Shown here: positions 43,384 through 52,659 of the stretch, piece after piece
Position numbering within the stretch: position 1 is the stretch's first letter
Layout of the letters: every line of letters begins with the position of its first letter
Assembly: GCF_002646595.1 (NCBI RefSeq)
Contig: NZ_PDUD01000011.1
Span: 124,001 to 188,000 of the forward strand
Reading direction: 5' to 3'
Source of the DNA: Flavilitoribacter nigricans DSM 23189 = NBRC 102662
GTDB taxonomy: Bacteria > Bacteroidota > Bacteroidia > Chitinophagales > Saprospiraceae
DNA: 64,000 nucleotides
Notes under the pieces: generated by a model
What the model was told of the DNA's origin: nothing
What the model saw: only the letters and a program-made list of their open reading frames with translations
The model's database searches: none
Position numbers and translations under genes: made by a program

Positions 43384-44907
43384 TTAATCCACCTTTTCGA
43401 AAAAGGCCTCCGTGTATTCCAGACCACTCAGTTTCCCCGCTTCGTCATAAACGAACTTGATCACTTCGCCACGGTAGGGGATCAGTTCCACCCGGGCGGT
43501 TTCTTCCTGGGTGAAGGGCGTTGCTTCGCAGTGCAGATTACCCAGACTTGCCTTGAGCGTTTTAGCTTTCCCGTCAATCTTTAAAGTGCCGTAAAGGTCA
43601 TTTTGGTAAACGCCGCTGTAAAATGTAAATGGATTAGCCAATTGCCAGCTTCTTTCCTTGCGCTTCTCGAGTCCGGCTTTGAAATCCGCCCGTCTTTTTT
43701 CCAGGGATCCGGCCAGCTCCGTGATCTTTTCCCGGTAAGCCGGTACAATGCTTTCTCCTTTCTCCAGGAAATCGTAGGCGAAATTGGCGAATATGTTCAT
43801 CAACTGGTAGCCGGATGCCGCATCGTTGATGAAAACCGCCACTCCGGTATTGGTTTCCGGAATAAAGGAAATGTGGGTCAATGCGCCGGGAAAACCACCG
43901 TAATGCCAGACCACGGCCTTATCCTCATAAGTACCCCGGTGCCAACCCAGACCGTAACCTTCGGAAGGGAAGGGTTCCCGGTCTTCTTCGTTGCTGACCA
44001 GGGCCTGCTGACTGTGTTTGATCATACTTTCGGGAAAAACCTGCTTCCCGTCCAGCTGGCCGGCACTCAATTGCATGATCAGCCACCGGCCGAGATCCGA
44101 TGCATTGGTGATCAGACCTCCGGCGGACTGCATAGTATTGTCCTCTTTGCGCAAATAGACCCGCTGGGCTTCGTCCGGACTCATCGCCACGTAGGGGGCG
44201 GCCAGCGGCCACTGGTGTTTGTCCGCCCTGGACATATAGGCTGTCGTCCGGTCCATACCCAGGGGATCGAATACTTTTTCTTCGAGCACTGCCTGCCAGG
44301 GGCGACCCGTTACTTTTTCCACGACCAGGGTGTAAATATTGTAGCCGATGTTGGTATAGCGGAAGTTGCCGTACCCTTCCCGGTTCGGTTCACTTACCCG
44401 CAGCAGATCGATCAGCTTTTCCAGATCGTGTTCTCCGGAATAGGCTACCCGGAAGCCGATCGGATCGTTGGCCAGCCCCGAGCTGTGGGTCAGCAGGTCC
44501 TTAAGCCGGATCTTATCCATCGGCAGATCGGGGTGGAAGTCGATTTCGGGGAAATGGTCGGCGAGTTTGTCATCGAGACTTAGGATGCCTTCGTGGTCCA
44601 GTTGGGCCGCCATCAGTCCGGTAAAGGCCTTGGTACAGGAGGCGATGTAGAAATTGGTTTCGTGGGTAAAGGGAAGCTGATCTTCCACGTCGGCGTAGCC
44701 AAATCCTTTTTGATAACGGATCGCTCCGTCCTGAACGACGACTACGGATGCTCCGGGAACCCCTTTGAGCAGGGCCATGGATTCGGCGTAAAATTGATCA
44801 GCGTTGGTCACAAAAGTATCTTTTTCCAGATGGTCGGGTTTAACCAGGCGGGCTGCCGACAAAAGCAGCGTAACCAATACTAAACCCCAAAGTTTTGAAC
44901 GGTGCAT
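43384..44907 (-). CDS. Serine hydrolase, beta-lactamase / class C PBP-like
   Basis: 507 residues. The N-terminus MHRSKLWGLVLVTLLLSAAR is a signal peptide or anchor. The catalytic SxxK is SCTK (Ser90, Lys93), followed by a YxN-type motif (RYTNIGYNIYTLV) and a late HxG-like segment (WHYGGFPGALTHISF). This is the class C/serine beta-lactamase (PF00144) fold, residues ~40-380. The C-terminal ~100 residues (PFTFYSGVYQNDLYGTLKID) resemble the small beta domain seen after many such hydrolases. Members act as D-amino peptidases or esterases; beta-lactam resistance is not implied. Single gene, reading toward the palindromic hairpin. Confidence 0.9.
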   Translation of the reverse strand: MHRSKLWGLVLVTLLLSAARLVKPDHLEKDTFVTNADQFYAESMALLKGVPGASVVVVQDGAIRYQKGFGYADVEDQLPFTHETNFYIASCTKAFTGLMAAQLDHEGILSLDDKLADHFPEIDFHPDLPMDKIRLKDLLTHSSGLANDPIGFRVAYSGEHDLEKLIDLLRVSEPNREGYGNFRYTNIGYNIYTLVVEKVTGRPWQAVLEEKVFDPLGMDRTTAYMSRADKHQWPLAAPYVAMSPDEAQRVYLRKEDNTMQSAGGLITNASDLGRWLIMQLSAGQLDGKQVFPESMIKHSQQALVSNEEDREPFPSEGYGLGWHRGTYEDKAVVWHYGGFPGALTHISFIPETNTGVAVFINDAASGYQLMNIFANFAYDFLEKGESIVPAYREKITELAGSLEKRRADFKAGLEKRKERSWQLANPFTFYSGVYQNDLYGTLKIDGKAKTLKASLGNLHCEATPFTQEETARVELIPYRGEVIKFVYDEAGKLSGLEYTEAFFEKVD

Positions 44908-45009
44908 AGTTTTTTTGAGCGCAAGATAGAGGCATTCGGCACCGGAGTCTTGAACAAATGAAACCTCCGCCCCGCTAAAGTTAATCCCATGCGAATAAAA
45001 AAAAGCCCC

Positions 45010-45174
45010 GCCGTAGGACGTTCCTCATACTACCGGATATTTTGTCAAAATGGGCAGAGCGGGAGACCAGAAGATTCAGAGAAAGAGAGAGAAGCAATGC
45101 GCTCCCACCTTCTCCCGATCTCTGGATCACCCGGTCTTTCTCATTTTGTCCAGTAGTATGGGCGTTTCTACGGC
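45010..45174. repeat. Long imperfect inverted repeat, ~165 bp
   Basis: The left arm has GCCGTAG (45010-45016), CATACTAC (45026-45033), CAAAATG (45046-45052) and CGGGAGA (45060-45066). The right arm mirrors them in order as TCTCCCG (45111-45117), CATTTTG (45142-45148), GTAGTATG (45153-45160) and CTACGGC (45168-45174). The whole can fold into one long hairpin. It lies between two minus-strand genes (44907 and 45257); no ORF inside. Confidence 0.7.
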
Positions 45175-45256
45175 AGGGCCGGATACTTAATGTCTACCAA
45201 TATGTTTTGGCAGTAAGCAGCGACTAATAGTTCGTTTCCTGGCTGCGACCTGTATT

Positions 45257-46621
45257 CTAGGCGCGAGGTACCACTACGATCTTTTCGGTAACAAATTGAT
45301 CACCCTGGCGAATTTGCAGGTAATAGCTACCCGGAGCAATATCGGTCAGATCGATCTGTTGGTTGTAGTAGCCGTCAAACTGGTTCATGTTTTCCCGGTA
45401 AACGGCCCGGCCTCTGGCGTCGATCAGCCTTACCGTGGTGGGTACCGCTTCGGCCTGGAATTGAACATTCAGCGTACCGAAGGCCGGGTTGGGATAGGCT
45501 TTCCACTGTTCCACCTTCAGGGAATTATCAATGATAATATCCTGCGGCGCTTCGATCTCTTCCTCTACCTCTTCTTCGGGATTTTCCGGACTGGGTTCTT
45601 CTTTCGCACAGGTCTTAAAACGGGCATCGATGTCGATCGTTACTCCTTCGCGCAGTACGGTCAGGGTAAAGAAGTCATCGGGCTGATGTTTGTTACGTTC
45701 GTGGAGCAATTCATTGAAGGTATTGACGAAAACATCGTCCATGGCGAGGATCGCATCTCCGCTTTTCACGCCGGATTCTTTTGCCGGCGTATCATCGATA
45801 ATGTTGCTGACCTGTACGCCGCGGCCGTCGGGACCGTTACCGCTCAGGGAAACGCCGATGAAGACGGCACAGGGATCGCGGTCGCGGGACCAGCTGGTGT
45901 TGCGGTTTTCCGTGCGTTTTTTCAGGCTTACCTGGGTTTGCCGGGCCTGTCCGTCGCGCAGGTATTCCACATTTACTTCATCGCCGCCTTCGTATTTGGA
46001 AAGCTCGGCTTTCAGGTCGGTCAGGCTGTTGATCGCATTGTTGTTGATCTTGGTGATCACATCTCCGGACCGGATACCGGCGCTCACGGCCCCACCTTCA
46101 GCGGAAATATCGTCTACCCGCACACCCTGGCCTTCGTTATCTTCCGGATAGATACCGATCAACGGCCGGTCGGCGCGGATGTTGGGTTTGGCTTTCAGCG
46201 TTACGTTCGCCTGCCGGGCCTGTCCGTTTCGCTGGTAAGTAACGGCGATCTGCTGGCCACCCTGGTATTTGGAAAGTTCCACCTGCAGGTCGCGTACATT
46301 GCGCAATTCCTGGCCGTTGATCGCGGTGATCACATCTCCGGCTTCCAGGCCGGCCGCCGCCGCGCCACCACCGCCGACAGTACTGCTGATCTCCACGCCC
46401 TGATCCGAATGACCGGTGTAAATACCGATCAGGGGGCGATCGGCGCGAACATCACTGTGGTGCATCTGCTCCATCATCGCGTGATGTTTCATCTCCTTGA
46501 TCTCTTTTATTTTTTTGAGTTCGCGGATCTCGACTTGTTGTTTTTCCTGGGCAAAGAGGCCGTTCGTTCCGAGTAGGCATAGGAATAGCAGCCCCAAACA
46601 GAGTCGGGTAAAAATTTTCAT
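45257..46621 (-). CDS. Triple-PDZ protein with T9SS sorting domain
   Basis: 454 residues from the ATG at 46621 (MKIFTRLCLGLLFLCLLGTNG signal peptide); an upstream frame extension of 25 residues is rejected. A Lys/His/Met-rich stretch follows (KEIKEMKHHAMMEQMHH). Three PDZ domains follow; the first two are near duplicates, each starting RADRPLIGIY and containing AGLEAGDVITAING or AGIRSGDVITKINN, the third FIGVSLSGNGPDGRGVQVS. An acidic linker (ENPEEEVEEEIE) leads to a T9SS type A C-terminal domain (AYPNPAFGTLNVQFQ, then IAPGSYYLQIRQGDQ). It would be a surface or secreted adaptor. No protease domain is fused, so it may bind protein C-termini for another enzyme. Confidence 0.9.
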   Translation of the reverse strand: MKIFTRLCLGLLFLCLLGTNGLFAQEKQQVEIRELKKIKEIKEMKHHAMMEQMHHSDVRADRPLIGIYTGHSDQGVEISSTVGGGGAAAAGLEAGDVITAINGQELRNVRDLQVELSKYQGGQQIAVTYQRNGQARQANVTLKAKPNIRADRPLIGIYPEDNEGQGVRVDDISAEGGAVSAGIRSGDVITKINNNAINSLTDLKAELSKYEGGDEVNVEYLRDGQARQTQVSLKKRTENRNTSWSRDRDPCAVFIGVSLSGNGPDGRGVQVSNIIDDTPAKESGVKSGDAILAMDDVFVNTFNELLHERNKHQPDDFFTLTVLREGVTIDIDARFKTCAKEEPSPENPEEEVEEEIEAPQDIIIDNSLKVEQWKAYPNPAFGTLNVQFQAEAVPTTVRLIDARGRAVYRENMNQFDGYYNQQIDLTDIAPGSYYLQIRQGDQFVTEKIVVVPRA

Positions 46622-46736
46622 AGAATCCTGATTTTGTGTGAAAAAATGTTCTGAGGATACAATGCTAAAGACCACTACTTTTAGCTGATGTTGCACGAAG
46701 CAACAAAAATTTTAATTCGAGTGCGTCGTCGGTAAC

Positions 46737-47534
46737 TCACGATTGCTGTATCCTGAACACTAATTTCCGGAAGCTGCCCGGGCTCATTCCTATACTGGAT
46801 TTGAACAGCCGGGTAAAATGGCTTTGGTCGGCAAACCCATTGTCCAGCGCTACGTGGACCAGGGGTTTTTGCTGGGTCAAATGATCGAGCGCCCGGCGCA
46901 GGCGAAAGTGGGACTGGTACTGTTTGGGATTACAATGAAAATACCGGCGGAAGATGCGGGCCAGGTAGACCGGATGCACATCGGAAGCTGCGGCCAGTTG
47001 GCGGATCTGGATCGTTTCATCGTATTGGTCTTCGAGCTGTTCGGCCACCCGTTGCAACCAGGAAGGCGGATCTTTATGCGGACTTTGTTCTTCGGACAAG
47101 CCGGCCACCAGCTGGATCAGGGCGGTTTCCAACTGGGATTCGTTTTTCAGATCGACAAGTTCCTGCAGAAAATCACTGGCTGCACTGATGGTTGGCCGGC
47201 CGTGGAACCAGGCATACTGGTTCAGGAAATGTTCCGCCAGATAATCTGGCCAGCCATTCGGGGCAATAATGGAAATGATCCGGGCACCGCCGGGACCAAA
47301 TTGATTGGCGTGCAATGCATCGGCCGGTTTAATGACCACACTCATCGGACTGGCCCAGGCTTCCTGGGTTTGGAGGCGCTCCTGCAGTTGTCCCCGCAGC
47401 AAAATACTGATCCGGGGGATCCGGTCTTTGTGAAAGTCAGTGCGTTCTCCAGGATCGTATTCGTAATCCAACAGTCGCAGTTGTGAAAAGCGACGATAGG
47501 ACCTTAAACCGGCGGGCGGAGTATGTTTTTTCAT
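46737..47534 (-). CDS. AraC family transcriptional regulator
   Basis: 265 residues. The N-terminal ~150 residues form a cupin-like sensor (LLDYEYDPGERTDFHKDRIP, then SVVIKPADALHANQFGPGG). The C-terminal AraC DNA-binding domain (~165-262) has two helix-turn-helix units: IQIRQLAAASDVHPVYLARIF and VHVALDNGFADQSHFTRLF (the family hallmark FADQSHFTRLFK), ending PGSFRKLV. The N-terminal His residues might bind a ligand or metal. Target genes are unknown: the gene starts 159 bp before, and divergent from, the small lipoprotein gene, which is the most natural candidate target. Confidence 0.92.
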   Translation of the reverse strand: MKKHTPPAGLRSYRRFSQLRLLDYEYDPGERTDFHKDRIPRISILLRGQLQERLQTQEAWASPMSVVIKPADALHANQFGPGGARIISIIAPNGWPDYLAEHFLNQYAWFHGRPTISAASDFLQELVDLKNESQLETALIQLVAGLSEEQSPHKDPPSWLQRVAEQLEDQYDETIQIRQLAAASDVHPVYLARIFRRYFHCNPKQYQSHFRLRRALDHLTQQKPLVHVALDNGFADQSHFTRLFKSSIGMSPGSFRKLVFRIQQS

Positions 47535-47693
47535 GTCGGGTCTTTTGCAATGTACAGGGAGCTGGAGGCGTAATTGGCCATTGGGTTTACTCTATCTTTT
47601 ATACAAGGACGCGGGCCAAACAAAAAAGTCTATTATAAAAGAAAAAATCCCAACCTTTTTCGGCAGAAGACCGGTCTTTTTAGAAAAAATACC

Positions 47694-48065
47694 ATGAAAA
47701 AAATTAGCCTGATAGTCGCCCTGTTGATGGTAGTCCTGGCTTTAGGCCTGGGAAGCTGCAAAAAAGATAAGATGGTGCTGATCCGGATCGAGAACGGGAC
47801 CGGCCACGATATGACCGCCATTACGGTGGGCGGCCCGGAGGATACTCACGAGTACGAAGACCTGAAAGAAGGGGACAAGTCGGACTACAAGGTTTACCAG
47901 AAGGCGTACCGTTACGCTTATCTCTCCTTCAAGATCGGTGACTCGGATTTCGTAGTCCAGCCGATTGATTACGTAGGAGAAAGTTTGCTGGAACCCGGCA
48001 AGTACACCTACCTGGTTACGATAAGTGATCTGGATACGCCCTGGGCGAATATTGATCTGAAGTAA
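47694..48065 (+). CDS. Small lipoprotein
   Basis: 123 residues from the ATG at 47694, chosen because the lipoprotein signal MKKISLIVALLMVVLALGLG with lipobox GLGSC starts there; upstream codons in frame are Lys/Phe-rich and unlikely. The mature protein is a small beta-rich domain (LIRIENGTGHDMTAITVGG, YAYLSFKIGDSDFVVQPID) of a type frequent in Bacteroidota; no function is known. Divergent from the AraC regulator, so possibly controlled by it. It ends 15 bp before the end of the convergent ABC permease gene. Confidence 0.75.
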   Translation: MKKISLIVALLMVVLALGLGSCKKDKMVLIRIENGTGHDMTAITVGGPEDTHEYEDLKEGDKSDYKVYQKAYRYAYLSFKIGDSDFVVQPIDYVGESLLEPGKYTYLVTISDLDTPWANIDLK

Positions 48066-48080
48066 TGAATCACGGTCCTT

Positions 48081-49394
48081 TTACCGGCGGGCGTGGATCG
48101 CTTCGGTAAGTCCTTCGCCGATCAGGTTGAATGACAACACCGTGATGAAGATGAAAAAGCCCGGGAAGATGGCCAGCCACCAGGCGTAGGGGGCAAAACG
48201 GGCCGCAAACAGCATGGTCCCCCAGGTGACCTGGTCGGGTGGCATGCCGATACCGATGAAGGAAAGGGACGCTTCGGTCAGGATGGCTCCGGCGATACCG
48301 AACGCGATCGTGACCAATACCGGAGTAAGACCGTTGGGAATGGCGTGGCGGAACAGGATCCGGCGATTGGAATATCCCAAAGCCCGGGTGGCCTCCATGT
48401 AATCCAGAGCGCGAATACGCAACATCTCGGCCCGCATGAAACGGGCAATGCTGGTCCACCCGAGGAGACCGATGATCGCCATGACGTAAAAGATATTCGG
48501 ACGGGAGATTAGCGCCAATATGGCCAGCAATAGCAACAGCGTTGGTATGGACCGTTTGATCTCAATGGCACGCATTACCAGCAGGTCCACCGGTACGCGA
48601 AGTTTTTTGCCCGCCACGGACCACCGCTCCAGTAGCCAGGCCAGACCGTTGAACAGCACCAGGATCGCACCGAAGATGCCCAGACTGATCAGCAGGTCGA
48701 CAAACAGATGTTCACTTTCCTGCAGGGCATAGGTCCGAACGGTGAATCCGTAAAATATCCCGAGTACCACCCCGAGCACATTCAGCATCACTCTCGCCCG
48801 GGACCAGCGTAGCCGGTCATCGCCGAAATATCCGGCGATCGCTCCCAGACTGATACCGATCAGTGCCGCTATGCCCATCGCGATGATCCCTACGAGCATG
48901 GCCGTACGCGTACCGTTGACGAGGCCGGCAGCAACATCCCGGCCCAGGTTATCGGTGCCCAGCCAGTGGCGATAACGCCAGGAGCTGACCTCCTGTTCTT
49001 CCAGCGGACCTTTATAATTGCGGTTGTCGGGATCCTGGGTATCGAAGGAGTAGGGGATGAGCGGGAGCAGTACGGCTTCGTACTCCTTTTTTACATCGAG
49101 CCAGGACCGCGTCAGAAAACGCGGATAAGGTTTGGCAAGGTCGAGATCTACCAGGAATTCCCGGAAAACGGGAAAATAGGTGGTGCCTTCCACTTTGCAG
49201 TAGATGGGGCGCTCATTGGCGATGAAGTCACCGAAAATGGCAATAAATCCGAGGACGTATAAGGTGCGCAACGCCCATACTGCCGGACGGTTTTTCCGGA
49301 ATCGCTGTTTGACCAGGGCCCAATACCGCTGATCGCCGGAAGTTTGTTCCAGTTCTTCAGCTAATTGGTCGGTATGTTTCTTTCCGAATATCAT
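48081..49394 (-). CDS. Peptide ABC transporter permease, DppC-like
   Basis: 437 residues with about six membrane helices. An N-terminal extension containing a first helix near residue 45 precedes a long periplasmic loop (~70-150). The BPD_transp_1 domain includes HWLGTDNLGRDVAAGLVNGT, with the DppC/OppC-like EAxxxxGxxxxxIxxxHxxPN motif seen as EATRALGYSNRRILFRHAIPN. It pairs with DppB-like 49410 as a heterodimer that imports oligopeptides. Last gene in a four-gene minus-strand operon with two SBPs; its end converges on the 47694 lipoprotein gene. The ATPase subunits are not encoded nearby. Confidence 0.92.
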   Translation of the reverse strand: MIFGKKHTDQLAEELEQTSGDQRYWALVKQRFRKNRPAVWALRTLYVLGFIAIFGDFIANERPIYCKVEGTTYFPVFREFLVDLDLAKPYPRFLTRSWLDVKKEYEAVLLPLIPYSFDTQDPDNRNYKGPLEEQEVSSWRYRHWLGTDNLGRDVAAGLVNGTRTAMLVGIIAMGIAALIGISLGAIAGYFGDDRLRWSRARVMLNVLGVVLGIFYGFTVRTYALQESEHLFVDLLISLGIFGAILVLFNGLAWLLERWSVAGKKLRVPVDLLVMRAIEIKRSIPTLLLLLAILALISRPNIFYVMAIIGLLGWTSIARFMRAEMLRIRALDYMEATRALGYSNRRILFRHAIPNGLTPVLVTIAFGIAGAILTEASLSFIGIGMPPDQVTWGTMLFAARFAPYAWWLAIFPGFFIFITVLSFNLIGEGLTEAIHARR

Positions 49395-49409
49395 CTGGTG
49401 ATCTGCACC

Positions 49410-50837
49410 TTATTTTTTTTGTTTACCAAATTTCACCCGGGGATCCACGACTGCGTAGAGAACATCGGCGATCAGGATCCCGAGGATCGTAACCACCGCG
49501 GCCATCATTAAAATGGCGTAGACCACCTGCCAGTCTTTGGAGTTGATGGAATTAATGAGTAACAGCCCCATTCCGGGTATATTAAAGATCCGTTCGATGA
49601 CCACCGAACCGGCGATCAGCAGGGGGAAAACCGATGCAAATAGGGTGATCAGCGGGAAGAGCGCATTCCGGAAGGCATGCTTCCAGATGATCTTGTTTTC
49701 GGGAAGCCCCTTGGCCCGAGCGGTCCGGATATAATCGGAACTGATCACTTCCAGTACGCTGGCCCGCATCTGCCGACTGATGAACGCCAGAGCGCCGTAG
49801 GCCAGGCTAAATACGGGCAGCACAATGTGCCAGGCCGTATCCCAGAAGCGATCCCAGAAGGAAGCCATTGACCCCATATTACCCAAGCCGGTTGCCGGGA
49901 ACCAGTCCATACCGTAGGTTGGATTGGTCAAAAAGATCACCAGCATGGTGGCTACCCAGAAACTGGGCAGGGAGTACAACAGAAATAATACCATCGTAGT
50001 GATCCGGTCAAAGCGGGAATCCCGGTAAAATGCCGCGTACACGCCAATGGGGATCGAAAGCAGATAGGCGATCAGGATCGCCAGTCCGTTGATGATCAGC
50101 GTCCACTGTAGGTGGTCCGTGATCTTATCGAATATAGGACGTCCGTCCTTGCAGGAGCGCCCCAGGTCGCCGGAAACGAAATTGCCCAACCAGTCGTGGT
50201 ATTGATTATCAAAACCGTACCAGTGAAAACCGGGAAGATACAGCAAGTGCGGAGTGGCCGTCGCCTTAATGTTATCGTAGCGCTGAACGAGTTCCTGCAC
50301 GGAAGGGCCGATATTACGGTTGACCCGAGCGTCCTGAGCGGTATAGTACTGAAGAGTGTCCAGTAGGCTGGTAATGGCCCGATCGTTGTGCCGCAGGTGC
50401 AGCTGACCGGGAAGATTCCGGATCCGGATCAATGCATCCGAATTCAGGGAATCCGGCAGTTGACTGATCTCCTGGTGGGTTTTTATCAATTGCCGCGAAT
50501 AGGCCTGGATCTGGGGCCAGTTGCCGTACTGGGCGATCAGGTTTTCCAGATTTTTTCGCTGCCCCCGGATCAGTATGCGGTAGAGCGTATCGGGATAGGC
50601 GGCCGGACCGAGCCGAAAATAAAAGGCGGGTTTGTCCCACCCAAGTTTTTTCGCTTCCCGGGAATAGGCCCGTTCGTACTGGGCCGGACTCATGGCGAAT
50701 TGCCCGTCAATATTGTCCGGAAGGTAGCACTGGATCGGATCGCCGGGGGTGCAGCGACTCAGGCCAAAGGCCAAAAGGCTGATCACCAGTAAGGTGGGTA
50801 AGAACAGGAACAGCCTTTTGATCAGATACCGCAGCAT
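49410..50837 (-). CDS. Peptide ABC transporter permease, DppB-like
   Basis: 475 residues. An N-terminal helix (LIKRLFLFLPTLLVISLLAF) is followed by an unusually long extracytoplasmic insert of about 200 residues (~35-230, helical). The DppB/OppB-type core (~240-465) has IPIGVYAAFYRDSRFDRITT and the EAA-type loop YIRTARAKGLPENKIIWKHA. The long insert is common in Bacteroidota DppB and may contact the binding lipoproteins. 15 bp before the DppC gene and 16 bp after the SBP gene, so one transcript. Confidence 0.92.
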   Translation of the reverse strand: MLRYLIKRLFLFLPTLLVISLLAFGLSRCTPGDPIQCYLPDNIDGQFAMSPAQYERAYSREAKKLGWDKPAFYFRLGPAAYPDTLYRILIRGQRKNLENLIAQYGNWPQIQAYSRQLIKTHQEISQLPDSLNSDALIRIRNLPGQLHLRHNDRAITSLLDTLQYYTAQDARVNRNIGPSVQELVQRYDNIKATATPHLLYLPGFHWYGFDNQYHDWLGNFVSGDLGRSCKDGRPIFDKITDHLQWTLIINGLAILIAYLLSIPIGVYAAFYRDSRFDRITTMVLFLLYSLPSFWVATMLVIFLTNPTYGMDWFPATGLGNMGSMASFWDRFWDTAWHIVLPVFSLAYGALAFISRQMRASVLEVISSDYIRTARAKGLPENKIIWKHAFRNALFPLITLFASVFPLLIAGSVVIERIFNIPGMGLLLINSINSKDWQVVYAILMMAAVVTILGILIADVLYAVVDPRVKFGKQKK

Positions 50838-50853
50838 AAATCAGTTTTACAAT

Positions 50854-52605
50854 CTACTTCAGCTTTACCAGGTTTGGTAAAAATCCCGGTGCTATCGGGA
50901 TCAACGGCGTTTCAAAACGTTTATGGATGGCGATCCGGGCCCGGGGGGCAAAAAGGAAGATTTCCGGTTGTTCCTCGTAAATGATCCCCTGCAGTTCGCG
51001 ATACAGATCATAGCGTTCACGCTCGTCGAATGTAGTGAGTATACGGTCGATCAGCGCATCGGTTTCAGCATTTCCGAAACCGGTGCGATTATCGCCCTGA
51101 GAGTGGTAATTCTGCCGGGGGTTCCACACGGTAGGAGAGGGGAAGGTGCGCCCCATGGGAACGATCTCAAAATCTCCGCTGCGATGGCGACCCATGATCT
51201 CGTTCCAGTCGCCGGGTTCGATCTCCAGGCCGATACCTGCTGCCTGCATTTGTTCTTTAAGCAATAGGCCGAGTTGCTGGGTAGATTCTCGTCCGGCCGG
51301 TATTTCGAAGCTCAGTTCCATTTCGGTAAGGGTGCCGTTGATCGTTTTATCGACGGTACCGTTGCCGTTGGTGTCTTCCCAGCCGGCTTCCGTCAGTAGA
51401 TTTTTGGCTTGTTCCGGATCATAATCCAGCAGGGCCAGTTTCTTGTTGGCGAATGCAACGGAGGGCGGTACCGGCCCGTTAATCCGGTCGCCGAAACCCT
51501 GATAGAGGTCTCTGATCACTTCTTCTACATCGATGGACAGAGCGATGGCCCGTCGTACCCGCTTATCCGCCAGTTTGGGAGAGCGGGTATTCAGGCTGAG
51601 AAACGAACGGACCAGTTGCGGGAAGGATTCCATGTTGTAACAGGCCTGGACCAGACTGTCGTTTTCCAGGCGGACAAAACTTTCCACATCCAGTTCGGGC
51701 ACCATATCTATCTCTTCACCCTGTACAACGGCTACGGCCGTAGCACCGTCGGCCACCAGCTGAAAAGAGATGCGGTCGGGATAGGCGTCCAGAGCCGGGT
51801 AATCGTCTACCAGATCTTCCCCCCACCAGTTGTCTTTTTTTACCAGATTCACGCGTTGGCCCGTTTCCCAGCTTTCCAGCCGATAAGGACCACCGCCGAT
51901 CACCCCATCTGCTTCCCGCGAAAGCCGCTGGTCCGAGAACTGCGCCGCAAAATCTTCCAGAGCAGTGGTATGGGCTTTCAATTGCGCCTCATCGGCGAAG
52001 GCTTCCAGTGGGATATCGCGGAGCAAACCATTGGGATCGTAATGATATTCCGGCATGATCATCAGTACATTACTGACGAACTCTTCCCCAAGTTGATCCT
52101 GATCACGGGTGGTGACCGTAAAGTGTTTGGGATTGTCCGGATCAATATCTATGGAGGAAATGATGCCGATATAGGGCCGATAACGATCGGCATTCAAGCC
52201 CGGATGTAAAGAGGTCTTCACGGTAAATACATAATCGTGCGCCGTAATCGGACTGCCGTCATCCCAACTGGCTTCTTCGAGGATATCAAAGGTAAAACGC
52301 ATACCGCCGGATTCGGTCGTTTCTACTGCCGGCCGCTGCTTTATCAGCATAGGCGCCAGTTCCAGATTCTCCGGGTCCAGGGTTTCCAACGTTAGAAAAA
52401 TGAGCTGATTGATCTGGTTGGCGTAACCGGAGGAGGTCAGCAACGGATTGAGACGGTCGGGCTCCACCTGCTGGCGGATGATCAGTTCATTACCGGTACG
52501 CTGGCAGGAATCATCAGCTACAGTCGAGTCATTATTACAGGAAACCAGCGCAAGTAAAAGGCCGAAAGTCAGCAACAACCGGCCGTACGGGGTATCGGAT
52601 CTCAT
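50854..52605 (-). CDS. Peptide ABC substrate-binding lipoprotein (SBP family 5), copy 2
   Basis: 583 residues with a lipoprotein signal (LLLTFGLLLALVSCNND; Cys after LVS). The mature part is an SBP_bac_5 fold: RQQVEPDRLNPLLTSSGYAN, WDDGSPITAHDYVFTVKTSL, RRAIALSIDVEEVIRDLYQG and WNPRQNYHSQGDNRTGFGNA near the C-terminus. It captures peptides in the periplasm, or at the outer face of the inner membrane in Bacteroidota lipoprotein form. A short Ca-binding-like repeat EDTNGNGTVDK lies near the middle, present also in the neighbour at 52660. Paralogous to that gene and 54 bp from it: a tandem pair. Confidence 0.92.
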   Translation of the reverse strand: MRSDTPYGRLLLTFGLLLALVSCNNDSTVADDSCQRTGNELIIRQQVEPDRLNPLLTSSGYANQINQLIFLTLETLDPENLELAPMLIKQRPAVETTESGGMRFTFDILEEASWDDGSPITAHDYVFTVKTSLHPGLNADRYRPYIGIISSIDIDPDNPKHFTVTTRDQDQLGEEFVSNVLMIMPEYHYDPNGLLRDIPLEAFADEAQLKAHTTALEDFAAQFSDQRLSREADGVIGGGPYRLESWETGQRVNLVKKDNWWGEDLVDDYPALDAYPDRISFQLVADGATAVAVVQGEEIDMVPELDVESFVRLENDSLVQACYNMESFPQLVRSFLSLNTRSPKLADKRVRRAIALSIDVEEVIRDLYQGFGDRINGPVPPSVAFANKKLALLDYDPEQAKNLLTEAGWEDTNGNGTVDKTINGTLTEMELSFEIPAGRESTQQLGLLLKEQMQAAGIGLEIEPGDWNEIMGRHRSGDFEIVPMGRTFPSPTVWNPRQNYHSQGDNRTGFGNAETDALIDRILTTFDERERYDLYRELQGIIYEEQPEIFLFAPRARIAIHKRFETPLIPIAPGFLPNLVKLK

Positions 52606-52659
52606 ATAGAAAGGGCTGTTAAATTGGATTGCAAAAGGTTTAAGTCGATACGGGATAAG

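Noticed and set aside
45296-46576. 426-codon plus-strand frame
   Set aside because: Antisense of the repeated PDZ gene; periodicity comes from the PDZ duplication.
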